Numbered from the stretch's first letter, positions 43,431 through 54,247 are shown. The stretch is 64,000 nt of DNA from Escarpia spicata (GCA_963995525.1 OZ023206.1:6612719-6676718), one strand, 5' to 3'. Numbers and translations: made by a program. Notes: generated by a model from the letters alone, not told the origin.

Positions 43431-44263
43431 CTCCTGAAGGTGATTCCACTTCGTATATCAGCGGAAATGGAAACTCTGTAACGACACTTGGTATCCTGGA
43501 TTCGGGAGCTAGTGCGACTCTAGTCACACGGTATGTAGCAAATAAATTAGATGTTCAGGGAACACCCGAAGTTATCAGAGTCAACACGATCCTTGCAAAA
43601 GGTCAAGACCAAAAAGTAACAGTCTTCGGATGTAGCCTATCTCTAGTTGACGTGGCTGATCCACAGATTCCTGTGAAATGAGCACACGTCGTGAAAGATC
43701 TGCACATTGATGCTCGCTATAGGTCGAACACACTGGACCTTTCAGAATGGCCACACTTAGAGGGCCTAGACTTGCAAACAGACGTCAGTGGCAAGGATGT
43801 GCCGTGGGCACAAGCAGCTTTGGAAAGCTGCTATGTCGATGACGCAAACACTCAACCGTATGCTGTAAGGACGCCGCTGGCCTGGTGCGTTGCTGAACCA
43901 ACCCACTCGGAATCTGATGTAAGCATCACATTCTTCGCCAAGAGATCAGATTTCTACTCATCGAATTGTGACCACAACAACATAGATCCAGCAGGTGTTC
44001 CGGGTGGTGATGCTATCCGTTCAAGCGAAATTACCTTGGAAAAGTCAGTGGAGCGGCTCTGGCAGTTGGAGAAACATGGGTTCGAGAGCGATGACTGTAA
44101 GACCATGTATGTGGAGGACAAAAGGGCGTTGAACATGTTGCGCAAGAATACGAAATTGGTCGATGGACAGGACGAGGTGGACAGGATGAGATTGCCAAAC
44201 AACATACTCGATCTTCAAGCAAAAGCCAGAGTTTGCAAGAATGTACTGCAAGGCAATGTCTGA
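43431..44263 (+). pseudogene. BEL/Pao aspartic protease and linker
   Basis: TLGILDSGASATLVTRYVAN holds the D-S-G active site. Frame stops at 43681 and resumes AHVVKDLHIDARYRSNTLDL, SEWPHLEGLDL and TPLAWCVAEPT, as in the DUF1758 region of Pao polyproteins, then VERLWQLEKHGFESDD leading to RT. Processing of the polyprotein is the family role. Confidence 0.8.
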
Positions 44264-45640
44264 CAACATCACTAACGGCTACGCGAGATTACTGTCCAAC
44301 GAAGAATCTACTCAAACTATCCCAGGGACGTGGTATCTACCACATCATGGAGTTGAGAGTTCAAATAAGCCCGGAAAGGTCCGTGCCGTCTGTGATGCAG
44401 CATCGATATACGGAGGGACTTCGCTGAACCAGGAGTTGATACAGGGTCCCGATCTGAATAACAATCTCGCGGGAGTGCTCCTGAGATTCCGCCAGGATGA
44501 AGTTGCAGTAGTTGGTGACATCGAAGCGATGTTCCATCAATTCAGGGTGCCCTAGCACGACCGTGATGCTCAGAGGTTCCTGTGATGGAGAGATGGATTC
44601 GAAGAAGCCCCCGCAACATATCAGATGACACGCCATATCGTTGGTGCAATATACAGTCCAAGTTCGTGCAAGTATGGATTGAGACGGTGCGCTATGGACA
44701 ACAAATGAGACTTTGACCCACGAGTAGCAGAAGCCGTACAAGGGCATGTCTATGTCGATGATTTGCTTAAGTCGTTTCCAACGGCCGAGGCAGCCATCAG
44801 CTTGTCTATGCAGCTGGTGAGGATGTTAGACTGAGCAGGACTTAGGTTGACAAACTTTCTGTCAAACTCAAAGAAGGTGTTGGCCGCACTACCTGAACAT
44901 GAATGGGCAGCCGACAGCAAAGACCTCGACCTTGAACATTTGCTCATTGAAAGAGCCCTAGGGGTGAGAGCGGACATCGAAACCGACACCCTCGGGAATA
45001 CAATCACTAGCATGGACGATGCAAACAAACGTAGAGGATGTCTCTCAGCAGTACGTTCCCTCTATGACCCATTTGTTATGGTGCGACCGGTAACACTCGT
45101 GGCTAAGAGAGATCTGCAGATGAGTTGCCTGGAGAACTGCTCGGAGCATGGGGGCAGTGGAGAGCAAATCTAGGTGACCTGGGAGGAATTCTGGTTCCTA
45201 GATGCTATTTCAGACGAGAAGGGTTCGCTCACATTGAACTTCATCACTTTGCTGACACATCGAAAATAGGATATGGAACGGTATCCTTTTTGCGGAAGGT
45301 GGATGAAGATGGCCAAATGGAATTCTCCTTCGTCATGGCAAAGAGTCAGTCAGCGCCCACCCCATTTGTTACTATGCCGAGGTTGGAACTGCAAGCAGCA
45401 GTCGTAGCCGCGAGGATGGATGGTCTCATCAGGAGGGAGATTGATTTACGTATTGCAAGGGTTGTCTTCTGGACAGACTCCAGAATAAATCTGCAGTACA
45501 TACGGAATGAGACACGACGATTCTAAACTATGTGGCAAACAAGGTGTCGAAGATCAGGGATTTTTCAAAACTGGAAGAGTGGAGACATGTCCCAGGAAAG
45601 GTAAATCATGCCGATGATGCTTGAGGGGTCAGACTGTGCA
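44241..45640 (+). pseudogene. BEL/Pao reverse transcriptase and RNase H
   Basis: NGYARLLSNEES, WYLPHHGVESSNKPGKVRAV, CDAASIYGGTSLNQELIQGP, DEVAVVGDIEAMFHQFRVP then a stop. After a very damaged stretch come VYVDDLLKSF (the YVDD box), a stop at 44831, LRLTNFLSNSKKVL, LGVRADIETDTL and RRGCLSAVRSLYDP. RNase H-like LHHFADTSKIGYGTVSFLR and VFWTDSRINLQYIRNE follow. The last recognisable piece is RDFSKLEEWRHVPGKVNHAD at about 45560. Integrase is absent. Confidence 0.82.
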
Positions 45641-45800
45641 GTCTTTCCTTCAGAACGAACGACGGCTTCGTGGGCGTGACTTTTTCTGGCGTTCGGAAGA
45701 TGCATTGTCTCCTACTGACATTGGAGCCTTGTCGAATGGCGACCCAGAACTGAATCTTACAAACAGAACACAAAGTGCCACCATAAATGGACAGTCTTCA

Positions 45801-46690
45801 GAATATCTATATGTTGGGTTCTATCCTTAGACCCTTGTTAATTCTTGTATATCTAAATGACATAACAGTATCTTTAGATCACTGTAAAGTAAACATGTAT
45901 GCTGGCGATACTGCATTCTATACTCCAGATAATCTTGCTAACAACATTCATTATATCACCCAAACAGATCTATGCAATGTTAGTAACTGGTTAGATGCCA
46001 ACAAACTCACTCTTCACATTGGTAAAACCTCATGTATACTACTTTGTTCAAGACAAAAACGTAAACATCTAAATGCTCCAACTCTAGATCTATCTCTACA
46101 AGGTAAACAAATTAAACAGACTGAATCCTATAAATATCTTGGTGTCACTATTGATCAGGATATCACATTTTATATCTAAAATCAACAGGTCACTCGGTGT
46201 ATTGAAACGTACTAGTCCATTTATTCCTCTTTCGAGTCGGCTTACATTATATAACACTATGGTATCACCTCATTTGGATTATTGTCGTAGTCTATGGGAT
46301 GTTTGCTCAGATTCTAACATAACTAGACTTCAGAAATTACAGAATCGAGGAATGCGTATTATCCTGGGGTGCCATCACAGGACCCACGTCTCTGATATGT
46401 TAACATCTTTAAAATGGTTAAATTTTCGTCAACGATTTATTCTTCTAAAATGTACTATTATGTACAACATTGTAAATGGTAAAAATCCAAATTATCTTTA
46501 AAAGGTAACTGGTTTATCTCGCAGTTATAGTACAAGATCATCCAATAATATCTTACAAACCCATAGTCACCAAAATTCTCTAAAATATACAGGCACGTCA
46601 TTATGGAACAACCTACCATCTAAAATAAAACATCAACAAACTATTGCCAGTTTCAAAAATCAATGTGTTCTGTATATATAATCGGTAAAC
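45801..46690 (+). pseudogene. LINE RT C-terminal fragment (jockey-like)
   Basis: ILVYLNDITVSLDHCKVNMY, AGDTAFYTPDN (the A-G-D box where ADD is usual), SNWLDANKLTLHIGKT, SYKYLGVTIDQDITF; then a frame change and SKINRSLGVLKRTSPFIPLS, MVSPHLDYCRSLWDVCSDSN, ITRLQKLQNRGMRIILGC and SLWNNLPSKIKHQQTIASFK. This is the RT palm to C-terminus of a jockey-type element. The YADD second position is Gly, so activity would be lost. Confidence 0.85.
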
Positions 46691-47059
46691 AATAAGTATC
46701 GAGTATCAATGCCTATCTTTCGTATTATAAATATGTTCGTTTTAAATTGTATATCATATCACATTCTCATAACTTGAATAAGTATTGTGGCATCATCACT
46801 TTGGGGGTCTAATTAACATCAACAAAATGCTCCCCCTTGGGTGCTGATACCATAACTCCACCATTATTCTTCAGTATTATATTTCCATCCAGTACACCTG
46901 CTCACTTACCTTTATATACATAATTTTTTATATTGTTTACATATGTTAAGTATGTATTATGTTTTTATCATAATGGATGCATGTCATCACTACCAAAACA
47001 GATTTTACTGAATGTAGTCTGTGTATATATATCTTGTATATTGTATGTTACATGATAAC
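46691..47059. other. No gene seen
   Basis: A+T-rich spacer, possibly the 3' UTR of the LINE fragment. Confidence 0.45.
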
Positions 47060-47437
47060 TGTGCACTCCTTGAGTTTGCACCGAGTCGAAAGCCTTCTCG
47101 TAGTCGACGACAGCGATGCAGAGCGGGATATTACATTCTCGGCACTTCTCTTTCAGTTGGTTTACGACGTGTGGTCTGTCGTTGAGTACCTGCTTCTGAA
47201 TTCTGCTTGCTCTCGTCGTTGGTTTTCGAGTGTCTTCTCTAGCCTAGTCGTTAGTATCTTTGTGAGTAATTTGTAGATGTTTGATAACAGACATATAGGT
47301 TTGTAGTTCTTTAAGTCTTTCTTATTTCCCTTCTTGAAGGTTATCACCATTTTTTGAGTTCTTCCATGCGGTGGGTATTCGTCTTTCTGATAAGCATTTA
47401 TTTGTGTATGCAATATATTAAATTCTTTCTCACACAA
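47060..47437 (-). pseudogene. LINE RT N-terminal fragment
   Basis: The minus strand reads VITFKKGNKKDLKNYKPICL, LSNIYKLLTKILTTRLEKTL and REQAEFRSRYSTTDHT, then a frame change to VNQLKEKCRECNIPLCIAVV and DYEKAFDSV. This is the fingers/palm start of the same endonuclease-RT family whose C-terminus is at 34866-35377. It is truncated at both ends. Confidence 0.82.
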
Positions 47438-47523
47438 TTAAGTGTTGTTTTATTTTGAAATGAACTGGGATTGTTGTGAGGTAACAAAAATAATTGTCAA
47501 TCATTGGTTGTGTTGATGCCAAC

Positions 47524-47867
47524 TGTAGTGTATTCAATTGTATCGTATCTAAACATTGATCAATACAGAGACTCACACAAACAAGTGCTTTCCAATTTTA
47601 ACTCTGTATTTTTACTCCCCGCTTCCGCCCAGGGATCAGGCCTTAATTACATGAGGAGGGGAGCGGTCTTTAACAGTAGACACCACATCCCTCCCTTATT
47701 CAAACTGGAAACATGTTTTCTCAACTTTCATATCTAACGTCCATTTCGTCAACAGTTCTTCTTTTGTAATTATTATGCTTACGTGATCTGGATAGTGTTT
47801 ACCAAATAAAGAGGTACTTGTTATTATCATCATTGTCGTTACGATCAATCTGTAAACTCAATCAGTC
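47524..47867 (-). repeat. 3' LTR (probable extent)
   Basis: Its distal end (plus 47524) reads TGTAGTGTATTC, i.e. ...ACTACA on the element strand. The inner boundary with pol is not clear; the integrase stop is at 47868, and no polypurine tract is obvious. Confidence 0.6.
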
Positions 47868-49016
47868 TCAGAATGTCCACTTTCCACTCATTACTTTAAA
47901 ATAGTCATTCAGGTACTGAGGCGGTCTTCTTTGACGGGGTTGTCTACGATCACCGATGTTCGTGATGTCATGATCTGCAGCCTCGGGTTCTCTTCTTTCA
48001 CGGGGTTGTCTTCGATTACCAATGTTCAGTTTGGCATGATCGACAGCCTCCGGTTGATCATTTTGTCTCACCAATGACTGATTACTTGAAACAGAAATAG
48101 AGTCTCGAATATACTCCGACTCGGTGTCATTGTCTGTTTCATCATCTCGTGGAGTTATGTCTGGGGGAACATACTTCTTCACATGCGAACAGTTTCTCTT
48201 GTACTGCACGCCATCACGTGATTCAATCACTACCTGGTTACCGTGATTACGCGTAACTGTGTACGGCACATGTTCGTATGCCGGTGTCAGTTTGTTCTGT
48301 TTCTTCTGTTGTAGAACTTTGTCACCCGGTTTAATGGTACTTTCCCGTGCACCTCTTCGGTCATCCGAATACTCTTTCCCTTTCATCTTCAATTTAGTGT
48401 CACGATCGCGTACACCCTCATCGGTCATGTTGCTGTTGGATTCGAAGGAAGGTAGTTTCGAGCAAATTTTTGGCCGGAACAACAATTCAGCCGGACTCAC
48501 ACCTGTAGTTGTGTGATTCGTGCTTCTGTAAGCGAGAAGATGTGTGTTGAGTTCTCTTCTCCAATCACGTCCTTCGACTTGTGCTGCTCTAACAGCCTTC
48601 AGTAGAGTTCTGTTGGCACGCTCTACTTCTCCATTAGCCTGTGGCCATAGCGGAGTCACGGAACGATGCTTGATTCCATTGGTATGAAGAAATTCTTCAA
48701 ACTCTGCTGACACTAAGTTTGGCCCACTGTCAGTCGTCACGGACATAGATAATCCGTGCGTCGCTAACATAATTTCAAGACTCCCGATAAGCTTGTCTGT
48801 CTTAGTAGACTTCAATATCGCGACTTCCGGGTATCTGCTGTAGTAATCAGTCACAACAAATATGTGTTCTCCGTTTGGGAACGGTCCCATCAGATCAAGC
48901 GCCAAGTCTTGCCATGGACCATCTGGTAGTCTTGTACGGTGCATAGGTTCTGGTTTTGACTGTGGTGTCACAACTTGACACGCATGACATGATCTTATGG
49001 CTCGTTCCACGGCCAC
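47868..49016 (-). CDS. Ty3-type integrase (pol C-terminus)
   Basis: 382 codons, uninterrupted. IRSCHACQVVTPQSKPEPMH contains the second pair of the HHCC zinc site; an upstream stop separates the rest. Core: LALDLMGPFPNGEHIFVVTD, VTTDSGPNLVSAEFEEFLHT, HRSVTPLWPQANGEVERANR: the D, D and E catalytic residues are present at normal spacing. The C-terminal part has a GDKVLQQKKQNKLTPAYEHV motif and HVKKYVP, followed by a charged tail with two copies of a RRQPRERREPEAADH-like block. Role: inserting the cDNA into the host chromosome. The open frame suggests a young copy relative to its neighbours. Confidence 0.9.
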   Translation of the reverse strand: MAVERAIRSCHACQVVTPQSKPEPMHRTRLPDGPWQDLALDLMGPFPNGEHIFVVTDYYSRYPEVAILKSTKTDKLIGSLEIMLATHGLSMSVTTDSGPNLVSAEFEEFLHTNGIKHRSVTPLWPQANGEVERANRTLLKAVRAAQVEGRDWRRELNTHLLAYRSTNHTTTGVSPAELLFRPKICSKLPSFESNSNMTDEGVRDRDTKLKMKGKEYSDDRRGARESTIKPGDKVLQQKKQNKLTPAYEHVPYTVTRNHGNQVVIESRDGVQYKRNCSHVKKYVPPDITPRDDETDNDTESEYIRDSISVSSNQSLVRQNDQPEAVDHAKLNIGNRRQPRERREPEAADHDITNIGDRRQPRQRRPPQYLNDYFKVMSGKWTF

Positions 49017-49066
49017 ATCAATTCCTGGCCATCATACTTTTTTGCGTAGTCTACTCTTGGTTTTTA

Positions 49067-50002
49067 TTACACCCTGATGTCATGCGCCAACTCTATGACA
49101 CGTTTCCTCGGTGATTTGGGTATCACTATTCGTGTTTGGCGTAGAACCATTTTCCCTACGACAGAAAATTCATTTTTCACCCTCTTGTAATCCTGGGGGC
49201 ACGTTCGTGGGTCACCACTTTTCAGGAATTGTCTCACTGATTTCAGTTCTGAATCAGCTGCTGATTCCCGTTCAATTTCTCGCGCTGTCAAAGCTTGAGG
49301 TACCGCGTTAGTTGCAACGAAGTAGATGTACTCATCTGCAACCTTTAACACTTTGCATGATTCATGTTTCACTTCGGTAGGTAATTTGTTCATTTGTGTC
49401 AGTCTAGACAAAGCATCCGTGATGTTCATTGGTCCTGGTACGTATTTCACCGTGAAATTATACGGTTGCAAACGCAGAACCCATCGTTCAATTCGCGCTG
49501 ACGGACGCGATATCGCAGAATAGATTGCCTCCAACGGCTTATGGTCTGTGATCATTTCAAAATGAATACCGTAAAGGTACATGTGGAATCGTTCGCACGC
49601 CTACACCAAGGCCAGGGCTTCTTTCTCCGTTTGAGAATATCGACGTTCGACGTCTGTCAGTGTTCTGCTTGCATAGTACACAGGACGAGATTCACCATTT
49701 TGTTCCTGTATCAACACAGCGCCGAGTCCTACCGGTGATGCATCTGCAATGACTTGAGTCTTTGCATCCTTGCACCTGTCGAAGTACGCAAGAGTCGCTG
49801 CATTCGCCATGCTCCTTTTCACACTTTCAAACGCTTCATCGTAATACTTCAGCCACTGTTGCCAAGTCTGGAACGAACTTCGAACAGTATGTGACCAGTC
49901 CCATGGAGCTACGGACTTGTGATGCATTTTCCGGTCGCTTTGCCTTCGTGATTGCTTACACTTTGGAATCGTCTGGTGCAATTCCACGTCTCGACAGCAC
50001 AT
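49067..50002 (-). pseudogene. Ty3-type RNase H and connection region
   Basis: VIADASPVGLGAVLIQEQNG, PVYYASRTLTDVERRYSQTE and KEALAL, then a single TAG, then ACERFHMYLYGIHFEMITDH, KPLEAIYSAISRPSARIERW and NITDALSRL. This is the RNase H domain used to remove the RNA strand, followed by the linker to integrase. One stop codon separates the two open parts (near 49605), and another stop follows HDIRV. Confidence 0.87.
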
Positions 50003-50926
50003 GTCCCATGAACGGTAACTTTGACATGTAGAACTTTGACTGTTCTTTGTTCAGTGTGAGACCTCTCTCGCTTAGACGTTTCAGTACCGCTTCGAGTCTT
50101 CGTCGGTGTTCGGCTTCGTCCCTCCCATGGATGATCAGATCATCAAATGTATTGTTGACTCCTTCACATCCTTGCACCACATCCTGTATGACATGTTGGT
50201 ACATTTCTGGTGCTGACGATTTCCCAAACATTAATCGTTTGTATCGCCATAGTCCCACGTGACTTGTGAACGTTGTGATATCACGGGATTTCTCGTTTAG
50301 CTCTATCTGGTGGTATCCCATTTTCAAGTCGATCTTGCTGAATACCGTGCTATTGTTCATGTCCTCGAGGATTTCATCCACTGTTGGAATTGGATATCGC
50401 TCTCGTTCTACTGCCGAATTTGCTTGTCTCATATCGACACATTGTCTGATCTCTCCCGAGGGTTTTGGAACAACAACTATGGGAGACACCCAACGGGTTG
50501 GTCCAGTCGTTCGTTCGATTATGTCCATTTCCTCCAGCTCTCGGAGTTTGCTTTCCAATTTCTTCCTCAAAGCAAACGGGATTCTATGCGTTGTCTGTAC
50601 AATCGGTTGTACATGTTTATGTGCAGATTCAACTGATAGTCTTTAAGTTTCCCGACTCCATCTAACAGCTTTGGATATTTACGGAATATTTCCTCGGAAC
50701 TTGTTTCGGTTTGACCATCTACTTGATTCACTGTCTGGATCTTCACTAGGTCTAGTTCCGTTGCTGTCTGGTAGCTCAGAATGCTACCTGAATCGCCACG
50801 CACAACTAACACTGGTGCAGCTGTGTATTTGTGTCCCACTTCAATTTCGGCGATAAACTTCCCTCTTACATCTAATGCTTGCTTGCTTCCATATGCAAAC
50901 ACTTCTTTCTGGATTTGGACAACCAA
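49956..50926 (-). pseudogene. Ty3-type reverse transcriptase
   Basis: Frame 50926-50567 gives the protease-RT linker; 50570-49956 gives MDIIERTTGPTRWVSPIVVV, PKPSGEIRQCVDMRQANSAV, YPIPTVDEILEDMNNSTVFS, KIDLKMGYHQIELNEKSRDI, WRYKRLMFGKSSAPEMYQ, FDDLIIHGRDEAEHRRRLEA and GHVLSRRGIAPDD. The DD catalytic pair is present (FDDL). A frame change joins the two parts near 50570 and a stop follows DDSKV. Confidence 0.88.
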
Positions 50927-51539
50927 GTTCTTGGTACGTGTTTTCGTCTGTGATAATTACACTCGCACCTGTATCGATCATGCAATGGACTGCTCTTTCA
51001 TTCATCTTTATAACAGTTTCCGGTTGTTTTATGTACTTCTTCTTCTGTCTATTCACGCTGAATATGTACTCGTCGTCACTCTCGGTGTTCTGTGCAACTT
51101 TGTTTACCGCTTTATTCTTGTCCCTGTGTGTTCCACACTTTTGTTTCGTTTTGCACATCACAGCAAAATGTCTTTTCATATTGCATTTTCGACATATTTC
51201 ATTCTTTGCCGGGCAGTGAGGATCTCTGGCAAAATGATCAGGCTTCCCAAATCTGTAGCATGACGTAGAATGTTGATATCCACATTTCGACCTGCTTTGA
51301 TATTTTGATCTGGTCCCTTTCTTCGTACTGTTGCCGTTGCTGCTGCTGCTGCCGTGGCAACCACCACTGCATGACACTTTGTTTACTTCTTGTGGCTTCT
51401 GCACATTTCCCTTCTCCATTTTCCTGGCATGCATATCTGCTGCTTCCTCTGCTCTAGCAATATCTTGAGCCTTTTGTACTGTCAGGTCTCTCTCGCAATA
51501 GTTTGTGACGCAAACGATGCAATTTGCATGATTCGACAA
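50841..51539 (-). CDS. Ty3-type nucleocapsid zinc knuckles and protease
   Basis: Reads QKAQDIARAEEAADMHARKM, a Ser/Gly-rich linker, KCGYQHSTSCYRFGKPDHFA, CPAKNEICRKCNMKRHFAVM, then VIKMNERAVHCMIDTGASVI ITDEN. It has a C-x2-C-x4-H-x4-C knuckle (CRKCNMKRHFAVMC); the first one is altered (CYRFGKPDHFARDPHC). The D-T-G-A active site of the retropepsin is present. 232 codons to a stop beyond RCKREVYRRN. Confidence 0.85.
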   Translation of the reverse strand: MSNHANCIVCVTNYCERDLTVQKAQDIARAEEAADMHARKMEKGNVQKPQEVNKVSCSGGCHGSSSSNGNSTKKGTRSKYQSRSKCGYQHSTSCYRFGKPDHFARDPHCPAKNEICRKCNMKRHFAVMCKTKQKCGTHRDKNKAVNKVAQNTESDDEYIFSVNRQKKKYIKQPETVIKMNERAVHCMIDTGASVIITDENTYQELGCPNPERSVCIWKQASIRCKREVYRRN

Positions 51540-51913
51540 GTTGATCTCGTATCATGTTGTCTCCCTCGGATCCGAATTCACATGTTTTCGTCAGTTGTGT
51601 TAGCCTTGTTACGAACTGGTCTGTCGTTTCATTGTCTATCTGTCTGGCTTGACGGAACACGTGTCTTTCGAAAGGAATGTTGACTTTTGGCGTGAAATAA
51701 GTTGTCAATGTTGTTATTGAAGAAAATGTCTTGGACTTCTGGTCCTGCATGATGTAACAGCATCGCCCGCTTTTGTTTCATATCTGTTACCCCTTTCGCT
51801 GTCACGTACAGTTCAAAACTGCGACGCCACTGCGTCCATTTTATTCCGAGTTGGGTCGGATCGCTTTTTGTATCAAACATCGGAATACTTGCGATTTCCA
51901 GCACTACTGCCAT
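51460..51913 (-). pseudogene. Ty3-type gag N-terminal part
   Basis: Opens MAVVLEIASIPMFDTKSDPT, QLGIKWTQWRRSFELYVTAK and RAMLLHHAGPEVQDIFF; a frame change near 51720 leads to LTTYFTPKVNIPFERHVFRQ, DNETTDQFVTRLTQLTKTCE and DQLVESCKLHRLRHKLLRER. This is the capsid-like region of Mag-type gag. One frameshift and a stop at the end. Confidence 0.83.
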
Positions 51914-51971
51914 TCTCGTTTCGTTTTATCGTTCAACTGAGTGTTCATTTGTAGTTTTACTCGTCGCCGAT

Positions 51972-52006
51972 GTAGTGTATTCAATTGTGTCGTATCTAAA
52001 CATTGG
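51972..52006 (-). repeat. 5' LTR remnant (about 34 bp)
   Basis: Matches 47524-47558 with one mismatch, then diverges abruptly at GGGTATGG. The sequence inside of it on the minus strand (CGGCGACGAGTAAAAC) is where a primer-binding site should be. Confidence 0.75.
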
Positions 52007-52138
52007 GTATGGTCCAGGTGTGTCAGGAATTTGGGTATGAATGCAATTAAGGATGCTAAGACTACTGGTAGCCCCCACGGGTAACAGCTTGTAACATTTA
52101 TTTACCCCTGAAATTATATTTTCAGATGATTTGCCTAG

Positions 52139-52320
52139 TCTATAAATACATTGGACATGTTATTTGTAATGCCTTGTCAGATGACACTGAGATTCAAGCC
52201 AAAGTGAGGCTTCTGTGTGTCAAGAGTAATATGTTAGGGCAAAAAGTCAATTTTGTTCAACTACTATAAAGAATAAGGTGTTTACTGCATATTTTAGTAA
52301 TATATTATATGTGTGCTCTA
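52139..52320 (+). mobile_element. LINE fragment, left half of a split copy
   Basis: CATTGGACATGTTATTTGTA, TCAAGCCAAAGTGAGGCTTC and AAGAGTAATATGTTAGGGCA match 41040-41215 of the LINE at 37.9-41.6 kb. The matching right half is 61946-62300. Sequence 52007-52138 just before it is unassigned. Confidence 0.85.
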
Positions 52321-52371
52321 TGCAAATATGAAGGTATGAAAGCAGTGCATACTGTATTTTATGCAATAGCC

Positions 52372-52441
52372 GGTGTACTGGTCTGGTTGGAGGTTCCGGT
52401 CTGAGAGTAAGTTCCGGTTTCGTTTTGCGTATTGCGCATGC
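52372..52441 (+). repeat. Left terminal inverted repeat (70 bp)
   Basis: Contains GGTTCCGGTCTGAGAGTAAG and CGTTTTGCGTATTGCGCATGC. One mismatch to the right end is visible by eye. Confidence 0.93.
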
Positions 52442-52477
52442 TCGCGCAAGCGCAGTACATCAAAATCGACCACCTGT

Positions 52478-52592
52478 GAGCAACGTGACCTGAGGTGACC
52501 GATCAACTTTAACCCTGTGCCAGAAGTATGCGGCGACTGAGTTACATCGCTGTGAGCAACGTGACCTCAGGTGACCGATCAACTTTGACCCT
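52478..52592. repeat. Subterminal direct repeat, two copies
   Basis: GTGAGCAACGTGACCTGAGG followed by TGACCGATCAACTTTAACCC at 52478, and again at 52551 with few changes. Confidence 0.92.
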
Positions 52593-52761
52593 TGCTCGAC
52601 GCACTCGGTGACCGAGATATACAATTAATCATTTTTCGTTTGCTGTAGCGACCGTTACTCCACAGACCTATTTGCCCCGTACGTTGCTGCACAGGATCGT
52701 ACATCTGCGTGTGACCATTAGTTAGCTAGTTCACATATCTTTTGTTGAGAAAATACCTGTG

Positions 52762-52909
52762 ATGCAGCGGGAGAAAATAGGAGATGAGTACCGACGGTAC
52801 ATGTCTTGCATAAGGCATTATCTAGTCACCAAAAAACACTTGGTGTGTGAAAAGCGAATGCGCAATGCTGTCTTAAAAGCTACGCAGCATGGCAAATACC
52901 AAGTAGACG
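52762..52909 (+). CDS. Element gene, exon 1
   Basis: ATG at 52762 opens MQREKIGDEYRRYMSCIRHY, LVTKKHLVCEKRMRNAVLKA, TQHGKYQVD. Exon ends GACG/GTGAGT, a strong donor (phase 1). Basic, helical-looking; no known domain. It lies about 320 bp inside the left inverted end, a natural place for the first coding exon. Whether it splices to the protease exons cannot be shown from sequence. Confidence 0.45.
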
Positions 52910-54133
52910 GTGAGTAGACAGTCCAGCCCCAGGGCCAGGGTAATAGTCTGTAGCCTAGTGTATAGTATACTATGCCATAAGCGAGTCTATTAATATGGGT
53001 CTCTTAAATTATATAGGTGTCAGAATAGGGGCTTATGTTTTTGACAGAAGTATAATTATGAAACGATAGCTGGACGCAAGGACGTGGCTATTAACACAGC
53101 TGCTCTGGACTGCAGGCCCACCGTTTATTACCTAGAATGGTTATTATTCTTATCTTTCTGTGGGTTGTACCTCTTGATTTCCTGAACCAAAAATAAATAT
53201 TCCTTTGACAAAACAGACACCCATGACAGTCATTACAGGTTGGTGGTTATTTTTTGGCAAATATTAATAACAATTGCACTCAACCTAAGATGTCAAATGG
53301 CTTCAGTCTTATATGACCAAATGTACTGCTAGTTTGTCACTACTTTGTGTCACATAAAATTTACATTCCATGCCCGTGGTAGTCAAACATTAATACACTG
53401 GCCCCCACGATAAGTGCTACTTGAAATTAGTTAATTGTGAATTCTATTTTGTGAATATTCTTTCAGCTGAAATTATTAACGCTATTAAACAATCGTTTTT
53501 ACCTAAAAATGTATAGGCCTAGCCTAGGTACCTACCACTAAAATATACACCAACCTAAATACCAATGTATTTGACCATATATAGTGCAATTAATGAATGA
53601 AATAGATTAATAAATCATGGACAATCACTCGTTATTAGTATTGCATTTAGCACAGGTACTTACATTGTTATTGTCACACTGTACTGTATTTGTGTATGAA
53701 TAAAGTGATATTTCCTTTCTCAGAAGTAGACACAGTGACACTAAGCTTATTGACAGTGTGTGGGAATACTGTTACATGACAGTAAGGAATTTACTAATTA
53801 ATTGTATCATACTGACTTGGTACACTTTGTAGTGCTACATTGTTTCAAGTGAATTATGACATTCTCTGCATAGTTTGCTCAGGCCCTTATCACTAGAATT
53901 TAGACCCCTACTGCCTTAGGCTATGGCAGTGCAGCATCAGGTAACTTGTGTTGGTAATTTCATCCATCATTTATGTAGTAAGCTTTACTGATAAATTGTA
54001 ACAAGTGAACAATGCTATTTTGCAGCATCTGCAAATTTTGTAAATGGCCTTTATTAAGTTGTCTGTTTTTAATTGAAACTTGAAACAGTGGTTTCCTTTT
54101 TAACATTGTTTATTTTAAATTAAGAGTACACCT
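52910..54133. other. Intron or spacer inside the TIR element
   Basis: A+T-rich; no coding match seen. Confidence 0.5.
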
Positions 54134-54247
54134 GTAGATGCTAATGTCTCGGTATCTGTTGGTGGTTCAAATCCACCAGGTAAATGCACAAACCTTTGTG
54201 CACAATTACCCCTGGCATGGGCTTATTGACCGATACATTGCATCTAC
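54134..54247. ncRNA. 114-bp hairpin-ended module with a tRNA-like T-arm
   Basis: Ends GTAGATGC ... GCATCTAC are inverted, with CTCGGTATC and GACCGATAC pairing loosely next to them. Inside, GGTGGTTCAAATCCACC (54161-54177) forms a perfect 5-bp stem and TTCAAAT loop, the form of a tRNA T-arm and Pol III B box. No anticodon arm or A box could be drawn, so it is not a tRNA gene. TGCACAAACCTTTGTGCA is a second hairpin. Probably a SINE or MITE relic. Confidence 0.35.

Larger units (their letters stand above)
41846..45800 (+). mobile_element. BEL/Pao LTR retrotransposon, decayed internal region
   Basis: Gag, zinc knuckle, aspartic protease, RT and RNase H motifs follow in BEL/Pao order on the plus strand, broken by many stops and frame changes. 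No integrase and no LTR pair were found; the right end stops near 45800 against a LINE fragment. Confidence 0.82.
47524..52006 (-). mobile_element. Ty3-type (Mag-like) LTR retrotransposon, near-complete pol
   Basis: Coding order on the minus strand: gag (51913-51460), knuckle and protease (51539-50841), RT (50926-49956), RNase H (50002-49067), integrase (49016-47868). TGTAGTGTATTCAATTGT followed by TCGTATCTAAACATTG occurs at 47524 and 51972, marking the 3' ends of the two LTRs; they agree for only about 34 bp, after which the 5' LTR copy is lost. A few stops and frame changes. Lineage judged from integrase and RT resemblance to Mag-type (K02A2.6-like) elements. Confidence 0.88.

Noticed and set aside
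41846..45800. Intact LTR retrotransposon
   Set aside because: Many stops, no integrase and no LTR pair.
54161..54177. Possible tRNA gene
   Set aside because: Only a T-arm can be drawn; acceptor, D and anticodon arms are absent.
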